Shown: one piece after another, positions 1 through 10,000 of the stretch
How positions within the stretch are numbered: position 1 is the stretch's first letter
Layout of the letters: every line of letters begins with the position of its first letter
Assembly (NCBI GenBank): GCA_028818855.1
Contig: JAPPMY010000124.1
Span: 1 to 64,000, forward strand
Direction of reading: 5' to 3'
Source: Rhodospirillales bacterium
GTDB lineage: Bacteria > Pseudomonadota > Alphaproteobacteria > UBA828
Length of the DNA: 64,000 bases
Position numbers and translations under genes: made by a program
Notes under the pieces: model-generated
What the model was told of the DNA's origin: nothing
Database searches by the model: none
Seen by the model: only the letters and a program-made list of their open reading frames with translations

Positions 1-439
1 TGTTGGGCAGATAGGTGTAGCGCTTGGGATCGACGTAATCGATCAGCATCGGCGCATCGGGGTCGGTGACGTTCACGCGGCGGACCGCGACCGTGACGAT
101 CTCGGCGCCCGACGCGTCCAGCGCCGCCGCGGTTTGCTCGAAGTCCCGGTACTTGCCGGTGCCGACGATCAGCCGCGAGCGGAAGCGCCGGCCGGCGACC
201 TCCCACGTGTCGTCGGCGGCAGCCGCAGGCGCAGCGTCGGCGCCGCCGCCGATGAAGTGCACGATCTCGAGCCGGTCGCCGGCAGCGACACTGGTCCGGT
301 CGTAGGCGCTCCGGGGCACGATCTCGAGGTTGCGCTCGACGGCGATCTTGCGCGGATCGAGGCCCATTCCGGTCACGATGCTGTGGACCGACTGGGGCTC
401 CTCGAACTCGCGGAGCTCGCCGTTAATCTGCACCTGCAT
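1..439 (-). CDS. thiSG: ThiS-ThiG fusion (sulfur carrier / thiazole synthase), partial
   Basis: The minus frame is open from ATG at 439 to the window edge, so the C-terminal part is missing. Residues 1-67 form a ThiS-like beta-grasp unit starting MQVQINGE and ending IVHFIGGG. After a linker rich in Ala and Asp, residues from about 84 match the ThiG start ([14 protein letters not shown], then the beginning of the barrel with VRRVNV). ThiG builds the thiamine thiazole ring from deoxyxylulose phosphate, dehydroglycine and sulfur carried on the ThiS C-terminal glycine. Here the ThiS Gly-Gly lies inside the chain, not at a free C-terminus. Translation shows no frameshift or stop. The gene is divergent from aroQ across 177 bp, and no thiamine riboswitch (CTGAGA / ACCTGAT elements) was seen there. 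Confidence 0.85.
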   Translation of the reverse strand, partial: MQVQINGELREFEEPQSVHSIVTGMGLDPRKIAVERNLEIVPRSAYDRTSVAAGDRLEIVHFIGGGADAAPAAAADDTWEVAGRRFRSRLIVGTGKYRDFEQTAAALDASGAEIVTVAVRRVNVTDPDAPMLIDYVDPKRYTYLPN

Positions 440-616
440 GGGTGACGTTCCGTGAAAAATCCGCTTGCTGCCGCGATTCCGCGGCCTCTCCCTGAGTATT
501 GGTGAGTAGCATGGCGATTTCAACCGGTGACGCCGGCCCCGGACACGCGGATTGAAGCGCGAGTCCCCGCCGTGCTAGACCGGTCATGCGGGCGAGCATC
601 ACGACCCGGTGCGGCC

Positions 617-1060
617 ATGACTCACAATATCTTGATTCTGAACGGCCCAAACCTCAATATGCTGGGGTTGCGGGAACCTGAGATCTACGGTCGCGAGACC
701 CTGGACGACATTCGCGCGATGTGCGAGGCACACGCGAAGGGTCACGGGGTCGCTGTCGATTTCAGGCAGAGCAACCATGAGGGCGAGCTGATCGACTGGA
801 TTCAGCAGGCACCGAAGGCGCACGCCGGCATCATCCTCAATCCCGGCGGCTACACCCACACGTCGGTCGCCATCATGGACGCGCTGCGCGCGGTCGACCT
901 GCCGGCCATCGAGCTGCACCTCTCGAACATCCATCGGCGGGAGCCCTTCCGCCGGCGCTCCTACGTCGCCCAGGCGGTGCAGGGCTCGATCTGCGGCTTC
1001 GGCGCTGACGGCTACCTGCTCGCGCTCGACGGAATGCGCGCGCTCTTGATGGAGGACTGA
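617..1060 (+). CDS. aroQ: 3-dehydroquinate dehydratase, type II
   Basis: The 147-residue product is the usual length for the small dodecameric type II enzyme, which dehydrates 3-dehydroquinate to 3-dehydroshikimate in the shikimate pathway. Visible signatures are [19 protein letters not shown] near the N-terminus with the catalytic lid Tyr, the [12 protein letters not shown] segment, [12 protein letters not shown], and [14 protein letters not shown] with the active-site His. An in-frame start exists further upstream, but ATG 617 begins the conserved domain and gives the standard length. accB starts 4 bp after the stop, so aroQ-accB-accC-aat looks like one transcription unit, an order common in alphaproteobacteria. 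Confidence 0.95.
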   Translation: MTHNILILNGPNLNMLGLREPEIYGRETLDDIRAMCEAHAKGHGVAVDFRQSNHEGELIDWIQQAPKAHAGIILNPGGYTHTSVAIMDALRAVDLPAIELHLSNIHRREPFRRRSYVAQAVQGSICGFGADGYLLALDGMRALLMED

Positions 1061-1064
1061 CGCG

Positions 1065-1565
1065 ATGGCGGTGAAGCCTGTGCCGGATGCCCGGCCGGAG
1101 GACCCGGAGCCCGTGTTCGGACCCGATATCGAGCTGATCCGCGCGCTCGCCGCGGTGCTCGACGAGGCAGGTCTCACCGAGATCGAGATCGGCGAGGGCG
1201 CAAACCGCATCCGCATCGCGCGCGAGGCCGCGCCCGTCGCTGCGCCCGTGCCTGTCGCTGCCGCAGCCCCGGTCGCGGCGGTGCCCGTGGCGCAGGAAGA
1301 GCCCGCGGCGCTGCCCGCTGTGGAGGACGACCCCGGTGCGGTGACCTCGCCGCTCGTCGGCGTCGTCTACGTGGCGCCGGAGCCCGGCGGGCGACCCTTC
1401 GTCGTGGCAGGCGACGAGATCAACGAGGGCGACACGCTCTTCATCGTCGAGGCGATGAAGACGATGAACCCCGTCCGCGCCCCGCGCGGAGGGCGCGTCA
1501 CGCGGATTCTCGCCGAGAACGGTGCCAGGGTCGAGTACGGCGAGGTCCTGCTGATCCTCGAGTGA
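1065..1565 (+). CDS. accB: Acetyl-CoA carboxylase biotin carboxyl carrier protein
   Basis: The 166-residue protein has the AccB layout: an N-terminal helical region, an Ala/Pro/Val-rich flexible linker (about 55-90), and a C-terminal biotinyl domain. The biotin attachment motif EAMKTM places the modified lysine at residue 132. The thumb-type insertion and SPLVG segment at the domain start are present. The protein carries carboxybiotin between AccC and the carboxyltransferase to make malonyl-CoA for fatty acid synthesis. It also indirectly feeds the malonyl-using polyketide synthase nearby. The stop overlaps the region just before the accC start, indicating translational coupling. Confidence 0.95.
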   Translation: MAVKPVPDARPEDPEPVFGPDIELIRALAAVLDEAGLTEIEIGEGANRIRIAREAAPVAAPVPVAAAAPVAAVPVAQEEPAALPAVEDDPGAVTSPLVGVVYVAPEPGGRPFVVAGDEINEGDTLFIVEAMKTMNPVRAPRGGRVTRILAENGARVEYGEVLLILE

Positions 1566-1570
1566 GGCCG

Positions 1571-2929
1571 ATGTTCGACAAGGTCCTGATCGCCAACCGG
1601 GGGGAGATCGCGGTCCGGATCATTCGCGCCTGCCGGGAATTCGGCATCAAGACGGTCGCCGTTCACTCCACGGCCGACGCCGAGGCGATGCACGCGAGGC
1701 TCGCGGACGAATCGGTCTGCATCGGCCCGCCGGCGCCCAGGGAGAGCTACCTCAACATCCCGGCCATCATCGCCGCCGGCGAGATCACGAATGCCGACGC
1801 GATCCACCCGGGCTATGGCTTCCTCTCCGAGAGCGCCGACTTCGCGACCATCGTCGAGGAGCACGGCTTCATCTTCATCGGCCCGACGCCGACCCACATC
1901 ACGCTGATGGGTGACAAGATCCGCGCCAAGCAGACCGCGGCCGAGCTCGGCCTGCCGGTGGTGCCGGGCTCGGCGGACGCGCTGGAGAACGCCTCTGCCT
2001 TCGCCGAGGCCGCCGAGGAGATCGGCTATCCGGTGCTCATCAAGGCGGTCGCCGGCGGCGGCGGGCGCGGCATGAAACGGGTCGACAGCCGCGAGGAGCT
2101 GGCCACCGCGGCCAGCACCGCACGCGCCGAAGCCGAGGCGGCCTTCGGCAACGACGCGCTCTACTTGGAGAAGCTGGTAGCGGCGCCGCGCCATATCGAG
2201 GTGCAGGTGCTGGCGGACCAGTTCGGCAACGCGGTGCACCTGGGAGAGCGCGACTGCTCGCTCCAGCGCCGCCATCAGAAGGTGCTGGAGGAAGCGCCCT
2301 CGCCGGCGCTCGACCCGCAGCAGCGAACGGAGATCGGCGAGCGCGTCTCGACCGCCGTGCGCGAACTCGGCTATCGCGGGGTCGGCACGCTGGAGTTCCT
2401 CTACGAGGACGGCGCCTTCTACTTCATGGAGATGAACACGCGCATCCAGGTGGAGCATCCCGTTACCGAGATGATCACCGGGATCGACCTCGTGCAGGAA
2501 CAGATCCGGGTCGCCGCCGGCGAGCCGCTGGCCTTCGGCCAGGAGGACATCCGCTTCGAGGGCCACGCCATCGAGTGCCGCATCACGGCGGAGGACCCCG
2601 AGACCTTTCGCCCTTCGCCCGGCACCGTCAGCGGCTACCACACGCCCGGCGGGCCCGGCGTGCGCGTCGATTCCGCGCTCTACGACGGCTACCGGATCCC
2701 GCCCTACTACGACAGCCTCATCAGCAAGGTGATCGCCCAGGCCGGCGACCGCTCGGCCTGCCTGATGCGGCTCAGGCGCGCATTGGACGAGTACGTCATC
2801 CAGGGCATCGCGACCACGATTCCGCTGCACCTGCGGCTGCTCGCCAGCCAAGCGTTCGCGGACAGCGCCTACGACATCCACTGGTTCGAGCGCTTCGTGA
2901 CGGAGACCAGCGCAAACCCCAGCGCCTAG
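1571..2929 (+). CDS. accC: Acetyl-CoA carboxylase biotin carboxylase subunit
   Basis: The 452-residue product matches the usual AccC length. It begins [17 protein letters not shown], the conserved first strand of the biotin carboxylase N-terminal domain. An ATP-grasp core with the glycine-rich loop ([11 protein letters not shown]), [32 protein letters not shown] and the C-terminal domain with the RITAEDP segment follow. The enzyme carboxylates biotin on AccB using ATP and bicarbonate. A GTG at 1562 overlapping the accB stop would add three residues (MRP). I chose ATG 1571 because the family starts there. Confidence 0.95.
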   Translation: MFDKVLIANRGEIAVRIIRACREFGIKTVAVHSTADAEAMHARLADESVCIGPPAPRESYLNIPAIIAAGEITNADAIHPGYGFLSESADFATIVEEHGFIFIGPTPTHITLMGDKIRAKQTAAELGLPVVPGSADALENASAFAEAAEEIGYPVLIKAVAGGGGRGMKRVDSREELATAASTARAEAEAAFGNDALYLEKLVAAPRHIEVQVLADQFGNAVHLGERDCSLQRRHQKVLEEAPSPALDPQQRTEIGERVSTAVRELGYRGVGTLEFLYEDGAFYFMEMNTRIQVEHPVTEMITGIDLVQEQIRVAAGEPLAFGQEDIRFEGHAIECRITAEDPETFRPSPGTVSGYHTPGGPGVRVDSALYDGYRIPPYYDSLISKVIAQAGDRSACLMRLRRALDEYVIQGIATTIPLHLRLLASQAFADSAYDIHWFERFVTETSANPSA

Positions 2930-2940
2930 CGAGAGACGGC

Positions 2941-3612
2941 ATGACCACGGTCGAGCTCACGCCCGCACTGATTCTCAGGGCGTACGGCTGCGGTCTCTTT
3001 CCCATGGCCGAGGGCAAGGCGGAGCGGGATGTCTTCTGGGTCGACCCCGAGTCGCGGGGCGTCATCCCGCTGGACGACTTTCACGTGGCCCGGCGGCTGG
3101 CACGCACGGTCCGCGCCGGGCGCTTCCGCATCACCGTGGACCGCGACTTCCCCCGCGTGGTGAGGGGCTGCGCGCGCCGCACCGGGCGCAGGCCCGAATC
3201 ATGGATCAACGGGTCCATCTTCGAGGCGTACTGCGCGCTGCACCGGCAGGGACACGCCCACAGCGTGGAGGCCTGGTGCGAAGATTCGCTGGCGGGCGGG
3301 CTCTACGGCGTGGCGCTGGGGGCCGCGTTCTTCGGCGAGAGCATGTTCAGCGCCGAGCGGGATGCCAGCAAGGTGGCGCTCGTGCACCTGGTCGCCCGCC
3401 TGAGGGCGGGTGGCTACACCCTGCTGGATACCCAGTTCGTCACCCCGCACCTCCGCCGTTTCGGCGCGGTCGAGCTGCCGCGGGCGCGCTACCTCTCGCA
3501 GCTCGCGGACGCGCTCTCGCGGCCCGCGACGTTCTATCCGGCCGGCTTCTCCGACGCGGCGGTGTCGCCTGCCGGCGCGGCCTCGCCGCAGGCCAGCACC
3601 CAGATGTCGTAG
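2941..3612 (+). CDS. aat: Leucyl/phenylalanyl-tRNA--protein transferase
   Basis: The 223-residue product is typical of Aat, which adds Leu or Phe to proteins with N-terminal Arg or Lys and marks them for ClpS/ClpAP. Recognisable segments are [10 protein letters not shown] near the N-terminus with the following [12 protein letters not shown], the [12 protein letters not shown] stretch, [31 protein letters not shown], and [24 protein letters not shown] 2941 lies 11 bp after accC. The 3' end overlaps the convergent DUF2155 gene by 79 bp, so these two transcripts are antisense over their tails. Confidence 0.95.
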   Translation: MTTVELTPALILRAYGCGLFPMAEGKAERDVFWVDPESRGVIPLDDFHVARRLARTVRAGRFRITVDRDFPRVVRGCARRTGRRPESWINGSIFEAYCALHRQGHAHSVEAWCEDSLAGGLYGVALGAAFFGESMFSAERDASKVALVHLVARLRAGGYTLLDTQFVTPHLRRFGAVELPRARYLSQLADALSRPATFYPAGFSDAAVSPAGAASPQASTQMS

Positions 3613-3956
3613 ACCGGGTGCTCGAGCGCCGCCAGGCCCGGCGTGGACGAGAACATCCAGCCCGTGTAGAGGCGCACCGCGCTCTCGTCGTGGTGCACCT
3701 CGTCGATTTCCAGGAAGGCCGCGTTCTCCGGCGGCTCCTCGGGAGGCGCGGCGTGACAGGCGCGCACGATGATGCGGAGCGTGCCGAAGCGGACCGGCCT
3801 GTCGAGCGGCGCCTCCAGCTCGGACGTCCGCGCCACCACCTTGTCGAGCGCCTGGAGCACGGCGACCTCGCGCTCGGCCGCGGCGGCGCCAAGGCCGCAG
3901 GCCAGACTCGCCCCGAGCGCCGCGCCCGCGGCCAGGAACAGGAGACCGGGCTTCAC
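3534..3956 (-). CDS. DUF2155 domain protein, exported
   Basis: The 140-residue protein starts with a signal peptide (Lys, then a long Leu/Ala/Gly hydrophobic stretch to about residue 27, AAAAE cleavage region). The body contains the DUF2155 pattern: [23 protein letters not shown], paired cysteines ([13 protein letters not shown] and VLACGEA), and [28 protein letters not shown]. The family is alphaproteobacterial, periplasmic and of unknown function. The neighbouring mlaD gene abuts it with no gap, so a shared envelope role is plausible. In many relatives an NDUFA12-like gene sits nearby; none is present here. The tail overlaps aat on the opposite strand. Confidence 0.85.
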   Translation of the reverse strand: MKPGLLFLAAGAALGASLACGLGAAAAEREVAVLQALDKVVARTSELEAPLDRPVRFGTLRIIVRACHAAPPEEPPENAAFLEIDEVHHDESAVRLYTGWMFSSTPGLAALEHPVYDIWVLACGEAAPAGDTAASEKPAG

Positions 3957-4397
3957 CTACTCGGTACCGAAGGCGAATTTGCCGATCAGCTCTTCGAGCA
4001 AGAGCGAAGACTGGGTGAAGGCGATGCGGCCGCCGTCCTTGATGAGCGTTTCCTCCGCGCCCGGCTGAAGATCGACGAACTTGCCGCCGAGCAGGCCGTC
4101 GCTCATCACCGCCGCCGAGGAATCCGTCGGCAGCTCGACCGTCTCGTCGATGCTCATGCGGAGCACGGCGCGGAAGTCTTCGGTATCGAGGGTTCGCTCG
4201 ACCACCGTGCCGATCTTGATGCCGCCGATGCGCACGTCGGACCCGTTGGAGATGCCGTCGACCCGGTTGAACGCCGCGCTCACCTCGTAGCCGCCTGCCG
4301 TGGCGACGCCGCTCTTGTTGTAGGCGAAAACGAGGAAGCCGATGGCCACCGCCAGCACCACCGCACCCAGCAGGGTCTCGACCAGGCTCCTCGACAT
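3957..4397 (-). CDS. mlaD: MlaD-type phospholipid-binding protein of the Mla ABC transporter
   Basis: The 146-residue protein has one N-terminal membrane anchor (LLGAVVLAVAIGFLVFAY, residues 8-26) followed by a single MCE domain (YEVSAAFNRVDGISNGSDVRIGGIKIGTV ... LGGKFVDLQPG) and a short C-terminal helical tail. This is the MlaD architecture: a periplasmic hexamer that ferries phospholipids for outer-membrane asymmetry. The ATPase, permease and solute-binding subunits are not adjacent, which is common in alphaproteobacteria. It lies 119 bp downstream of the reductase-sulfotransferase gene on the same strand and directly upstream of the DUF2155 gene. Confidence 0.93.
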   Translation of the reverse strand: MSRSLVETLLGAVVLAVAIGFLVFAYNKSGVATAGGYEVSAAFNRVDGISNGSDVRIGGIKIGTVVERTLDTEDFRAVLRMSIDETVELPTDSSAAVMSDGLLGGKFVDLQPGAEETLIKDGGRIAFTQSSLLLEELIGKFAFGTE

Positions 4398-4516
4398 GAC
4401 GACCTCCTTCCCTGCCTCTGGCGTCCCGGTGCGGCCCCGCCCGGCCGGGGCAGGCCCGCGTCGAGTCGCAGTCTGCCACAGCGTACCCGGTCTCGGGTAC
4501 CGACGCCGGATTGAAG

Positions 4517-7072
4517 TCAGGTGCTCCCGGAGAGGGCGATTCCGCGTGCCGCGACGAAATCCCTGTAGGGGGCGAAGGCCGCGTCCACCGCTGCGGGCGT
4601 GAGGCCGTAGTCCTCCAGGCTGTATTCGTGGCGGGGCTCGTGCCGGCGCTGCTCGGCCTGGAGATCGAGCCAGTCTTCCATGGCCCCGGCGGCGGCCTTC
4701 TCCAGCGGCCAGCCGAGCCGGGCATAGATGTCCCGCGCGACCGCCATCGGGTCCGCCACCAGATCGGCATAGCGCACGTCGACCCAGCGTTCCTCGAGCG
4801 CGGGGTTGGCGGCGCGGAACCGCATGGCGCCGTTGAGCATGCCGCTCATGAACGCCAACTGCTCGGCGCCGGTCTCGTGCGGCGGCCGCGGCTCTGTGGC
4901 AAAGCCGCGAAGCCGCTCCGCCAGGCTGTTCCAGGACGCCATGAACTCGACGGGCTCGCGATGGGTCTGGATGAAGACCGCATCGGGATAGGCCTCAAGC
5001 AGAGCCTCCAGCTCCCTGAGGTGGAACGGCGCCTTGAGCAGCCAGTGCTGCTGCCCTTCCGGCTCTCGCTGACGGCGCTGCCAGGTAAAGTTCTGCATGA
5101 CGTACCGGTGATGCGCGTAGACCTCGCGGGATCCGGCTGCGGCCAGCCAGCGGCCATACTCTGGCACGTAATGCGCGATGGTGAAGGCCCAGGTCCTGAA
5201 GGCGAGCCAAAGAAGCATGAAGTCCTCCTCCGGCTCGCTCATGTCAACGCGGTGAAGCCCGGCGAGCGCGTCGATGGCCCCGGTGGCGCTCAACAACTCC
5301 TCCGCGTAGACCCGGCGGGGATCCTCTGCCGTCCAGGCGACGGTGCCGTATTCGCCGGTGGACAGGACCGGCTCGGTCAACTCGTAGCGGCGCAATGCCC
5401 AGAACTGCGGATCACGTGACAGGAGGCGATGCAGAAATGTCGTGCCGGTCCGATTGATGCCGGCGACGAAAACCGGGCGCTCGATCTCTTCTCGCTCGAT
5501 TTCGGGGTGCTGCTGGCGCTCCCGCGCGAGCGTGGCGTTGTTGCGCAGGGCGCGGGTCAACCCATAGACAACATGACTGATCGCCGTCCCCCGCAACCCG
5601 GCGTCCGGCGATTTCAACGCCTCGATCAGTTGCTTGAGCCCCTCCAGCTTCCATGCGGGATAGGTCTCTTCGAAAGGAACACCCATGCGCCGGGCGTACG
5701 TCTCGGCCTGAGCGGCCAGGCCTTCGAAATCCAGGCGGGCCTGCGGGATGGCGTGGGGCCATTTCTCCTCATTTCGTCTGAGCCAGTCGTATGACCGCGC
5801 GTGCCGGATCAGCAATGCCGGCCACTTGATCGGGCGCGGGCAATCCTCCCGAACGGCACGATCGCTGATCGGCAACGTGTGGCGAATCTTGTCCTCGCTG
5901 AACCAGTAGGGCGCGAACTGGTCGAACAGCGACCATTGCCCGTGCAGCGGAGACTCCTCACCGACCGCCTGGCACGAACGCCTGAAGGACAGATATGAGA
6001 CCTCCTGCCAATAGAACCCGAACTCCGCCACTTCAAGATCCTCATGCGGCGGCTCCGGGTCACAACAGTGATAGACGGTGAATCGCCGGTCAGGGTTCAG
6101 GGAGATCGCCGCACATATTTCGATGACCGTATCCACCGGCTCGGATTGCCTTTGTATGGTAAAGCCTTGCGGCGCCTTCTCCAGTTGAGTCGCCGCGGCA
6201 AACAGCCGGGTCGGAAAGTCGTTCGCGTGCGTATACCCTGTGCTGGGCAAACCCATCAGCGGCAGGCGAAAGATTGCGATCGGCACGCCGGCCGACTTCG
6301 CGAACAGCACGCCTTGCTCCGCCACCAGCTTGCTCCACGGATAGCCAACGACGCCGAGCGGAAAGATATTCTTCATCTCCGTGACGTCGGGTGACATTTG
6401 ATCGTCGATGCGGCTCTGACTGTATTCCCGCGCAAAGTTGCAAAAATACGCAGGAAACACGCCCATGCTGGAGACGTGAAACAGGTGCTTGATGCGGGTC
6501 CGCAGACACAGCTCGAGCACGGGACGCATGCCGAGCGCGTTCGCCTCGCGTATGTCATCGTAGGGCACGACCAGGCCCACGTTGGCGGCGAGGTGATAGA
6601 CCGCGTCGATCCACCGGGAGAGATCCGCGAACGCGGCGTCGCCGAGGCCAAACTGCTCCGCGCAAACGTCGCCGGGAAGCGCGCGGAGCCGCGGGGCAAA
6701 GTCATCCTCCCAGAGCTCGGCCTCCTCCAGGCCCTCGCGGATGCGTTCGAGGCCATGCGCCACGCTCTCGGCACGCACGAGGCAGTGCACGATCAGGCGC
6801 TCGTTCTGCTGCAACAGCGCGCGCAGGAAGAAGCGCCCGACGAAGCCGGTGGCCCCAGTCAACAGGACCTCTCGGAATTCGTTTGGCGGCACGGCCTCGG
6901 CCGGCGTCTCTCGCGCGAGCGCGGCGCGAACGACGCGACGCAGCGCGTCCACGTCTCTTTGGCATTGGGGCGGCAACCGGCCGATGAGCGGCGGCACCTC
7001 CAAGTCGGTGGCGCGTGGTTCGGCCATGCTGTCTGATCTTGCCATTCCAGGCACCGCCGCGGGGTCCGTCAT
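4517..7072 (-). CDS. Thioester reductase - sulfotransferase fusion
   Basis: The 851-residue protein has two enzyme domains. Residues about 65-440 are an extended SDR of the thioester-reductase type: nucleotide motif GATGFVG (74-79), HVSSMG with the catalytic Ser (199-204), and YPWSK giving Tyr244/Lys248. Such domains reduce acyl-S-carrier protein to aldehyde or alcohol. Residues about 530-851 are a sulfotransferase: RTGTTFLHRLL (541-551, PAPS 5'-phosphosulfate loop) and THREP (703-707, 3'-phosphate loop) with Ser713. All key residues are intact. ATG 7072 sits 17 bp downstream of the polyketide synthase stop on the same strand, so the two are surely co-expressed. Inference: it releases the polyketide reductively, and if alcohol is formed, sulfates it. 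The substrate is unknown. Confidence 0.85.
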   Translation of the reverse strand: MTDPAAVPGMARSDSMAEPRATDLEVPPLIGRLPPQCQRDVDALRRVVRAALARETPAEAVPPNEFREVLLTGATGFVGRFFLRALLQQNERLIVHCLVRAESVAHGLERIREGLEEAELWEDDFAPRLRALPGDVCAEQFGLGDAAFADLSRWIDAVYHLAANVGLVVPYDDIREANALGMRPVLELCLRTRIKHLFHVSSMGVFPAYFCNFAREYSQSRIDDQMSPDVTEMKNIFPLGVVGYPWSKLVAEQGVLFAKSAGVPIAIFRLPLMGLPSTGYTHANDFPTRLFAAATQLEKAPQGFTIQRQSEPVDTVIEICAAISLNPDRRFTVYHCCDPEPPHEDLEVAEFGFYWQEVSYLSFRRSCQAVGEESPLHGQWSLFDQFAPYWFSEDKIRHTLPISDRAVREDCPRPIKWPALLIRHARSYDWLRRNEEKWPHAIPQARLDFEGLAAQAETYARRMGVPFEETYPAWKLEGLKQLIEALKSPDAGLRGTAISHVVYGLTRALRNNATLARERQQHPEIEREEIERPVFVAGINRTGTTFLHRLLSRDPQFWALRRYELTEPVLSTGEYGTVAWTAEDPRRVYAEELLSATGAIDALAGLHRVDMSEPEEDFMLLWLAFRTWAFTIAHYVPEYGRWLAAAGSREVYAHHRYVMQNFTWQRRQREPEGQQHWLLKAPFHLRELEALLEAYPDAVFIQTHREPVEFMASWNSLAERLRGFATEPRPPHETGAEQLAFMSGMLNGAMRFRAANPALEERWVDVRYADLVADPMAVARDIYARLGWPLEKAAAGAMEDWLDLQAEQRRHEPRHEYSLEDYGLTPAAVDAAFAPYRDFVAARGIALSGST

Positions 7073-7089
7073 CGTGCCGTAAGACCCTG

Positions 7090-10000
7090 CTACTCGGCGG
7101 CCAGTGCTCCCGGCGCGCGCCTTCCGGAGCAGGGCGCCGGCGGGAAGTGGTCCTCGGGCTGGCTCGCGAACACCGAAGGATTGCGGCGGACGCGGCGGGC
7201 AGCGACCAGGGGCGCATCCCCGGCCTCGCCGTCCTCGTCGTCGGCGTCCGCCTCGTCGTCCGTCTCGGTCCCATGGACGATGGCATGCGCCAGCGACTGG
7301 CAGGAGGCCGTGGTCATCAGCTCCAGCGCGCTCGCCTGGAAGCCGAACTCGCTCTGGATGAACGCCCCGAGCTCGGCGACGGAGATGGAGTTGAGCCCGA
7401 AGCTGGAGAGCGGCTCCTCCAGGCCGCCCTCGTCGTGGCCGCAGAGCTCGGCGACCTTGGCGGCGATCTGCGCCATCACGGCCTCGACCGTCAGCCGCTC
7501 GTCGGAGCCGACGCTGAATGCGTCCTGATTGCTCATCAGGCGGCCGGTCCGCATGTAATCGGAGGACTCCACGCTCCAGAGCAGGCGCTTGAAGAGCGCG
7601 GTGATCAGGTGGTCGCTCCCGCCCATCGTGCGGAGCGCGTGGTCGAGGTTGGCGACGGCGAAGTAGCTGCTGACCGGCGGCATGCCGGCGGCCTTCATCA
7701 GGCGGAGCACGCCGAGGTTGCGCGCGGCCATGCCGGCATCGGCGACGGCCGCAAGATTGTAGGAGAGCGCCGGCAGTCCCTGGCGGTGGCGGCAGGCGGC
7801 GAGGCCGTCGAGATAGGCGTTGGCGGCGCTGTAGTTGATCTGCCCCGGATTGCCGAAGGTGGAGGACGTGGACGACACCATGACGAAGTGATCGAGGGCG
7901 AGGCCTGCGGTGGCCCGGTGCAGATTGAGCGCGCCCCGGGCCTTGGGCGCGAACACGCGGGCCAGCGACTCCGCCGAGAGGTCCGCCAGCAGGCAGTCGT
8001 CCAGCGTGCCGGCCAGGTGGAACACGCCCTTGAGCGGCTTCTTTGTATTGGCGACGCAGCGGCGCACGTCCGCCTCCACCGCGACGTCGCCCTGGACGAG
8101 ATCGATCTCGAGTCCCTTGCCTATGTCCGTAAGGGTCGTTGAGCGCCGCAGCCAGGATTCGCTCCGGCGGCGCGCGGGGTCGCGGTCCATCAGGGTAAGG
8201 TGGCGGGCGCCGGCGCTCACAAGGTAGGGCAGAAGCCGCTGGCCGAAGCCGCCGAGGCCGCCGGTCACGAGGTAGGTCGCATCCGGGTCCAGCAGCGGCC
8301 GGCGGTCGTCGATGGGGAAGCCGGGATCGGCGGACGCCGGCGGCGCCTGAAGCACCAGCTTGCCCTGGTGCTGGCCCGTCGTCATCAGGCGGAGCGCCTT
8401 CGCGTAGTCGCCGTAGGGGAAGACGGTGACCGGCAGCGGCGGCACCACGCCGCGATCGAGCAGGTCGAGGCAGGCCTGGGAAAGCTCGCGGGAGAGCAGC
8501 GGATCGTCGACCATCAGGCGGTCGAGGTCGATGGCCGCGAAGCGCAGGTTCTTGCGGAAGACGCGCAGGCCCAGCGCACTGTCGGCGTAGATGTCGACCT
8601 TGCCGATCTCGCAGTGCCAGCCGCCGGGCCGGAGTGCCTCCAGGCAGAGGGACACGTGGCGGCCGGCCAGCGAGTTCAGCACGACATCGACGCCCTGGCC
8701 GCCGGTCGCCTGCATCAGCTCCGCGTACCAATCCTCACTGTGGGAATCGAAGGCCGCCCGGACGCCGAGTTCGAGCAACCGCGCGCGCTTGCTCTCGCTG
8801 CCCGCCGTGGCGTAGACCTCCGCACCCACGTCGTTGGCAAGCGCGATGGCCGCCTGCCCGATGCCGCCCATTGCCGAATGGATGAGGACGCGCTGGCCCT
8901 TGCGGAGCCGCGCCAGGTGAACGAGGGCGTAATAGGAGGTGACGTAGACCGAGAGCGACGACGCGGCTTCCTCCATGCTGAGGCCGGCGGGCTTCGGGAA
9001 GACGCGGTGCTGGCCCACGACCGTGCGGTTGGCGATGCAGCCGCCATCGACGAAGACCACCTCGTCGCCGGGCTCCAGCCCTTCCACCGCCGTGCCGGCG
9101 CGGCGGACCACGCCGCTCGCCTCCATGCCGACCTCGCGGCCGAGCGCCGAGCGTTCGTAGGCGAGCGCCGGCAGCAGGCCGAGCGTCACCATGACATCGC
9201 GGAAGTTGAGCGCCGCCGCGGCCACCTCGATCTCGACGTGGTGCGGCCCGAGCGGCGGCGGCTCGTAGGTCTTCATCTGGAGGCCGGCGATCTGGCCCGC
9301 GTTCTCCAGGAAGAGCCGGTAGGGCGGGTGCTCGCCGGCCGGCACGGGCGGGAACTCCTGCCGATTGCTGAGCACCCGGGGCACCCAGAGCCGGCCCGCG
9401 CGCACCGCAAGCTCGCGCTCGCGCAGGTCGTGCCGCGCGAGCCACGCGAGCGTCTTCAGGTCGCCGGCGTCGCCGAGATCCACGAGGCGGAAATCGAGCT
9501 TTGCCTCGTCTGCGACCTCCGCCGCCATGCTGCGTACCGCGCCCCAGAGCGCGCTGCCGCGCGCATCGTCCGCATCCAGGATGGCCTGGCGGGTCACCAC
9601 GGTGAGGCGGCATCGGCCGCTCGCTTGGTCGATCCTGTAGGGCACCAGCGACTGGATTAAGGCGACGAGGTGTGAGACGGCCCGCTCACCGGTCGGATCC
9701 TCCGGGTCCCGGTCGAAGAAGACGTCGATCGCCTGCACGTCTTCCGCATGCGGACACGCCTCGGGATCGAGGCGCTCGTCCGACGCGAGGGACTCCCAGG
9801 CAAGCGGATGGACGGAAGGATCGTCGAGCAGGCTCGCCCAGGCGGCGGCCCAGCTCTGCGGCTCGCCCAGCACCCAGCGGGGGCCCGGCAGCGCCGCGTC
9901 GCCCGGCTCGGCCGCGCTCCAGGACGGCGCCTGCAGCAGGGTCGAGCCCCGACCGGCACGCAGCGTGCGCCAGCCGGCGGCGGGCGCGATGGCCCGGCCC

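Noticed and set aside
440-616. Possible thiamine (TPP) riboswitch upstream of the thiSG fusion
   Set aside because: The leader has CTCAGGGAGAGG-like sequence but lacks the CTGAGA and ACCTGAT elements in a TPP arrangement.
1367-2881. Long minus-strand frame opposite accB/accC
   Set aside because: It is antisense to an obvious accC gene, and its composition is the Arg/Ala/Gly/Asp-rich shadow expected in GC-rich DNA.
7073-8731. N-terminal extension of the reductase-sulfotransferase frame into the PKS gene
   Set aside because: The extension is out of frame with and fully covered by the PKS ER/KR coding sequence, and it shows low-complexity shadow composition. ATG 7072 starts the real protein.
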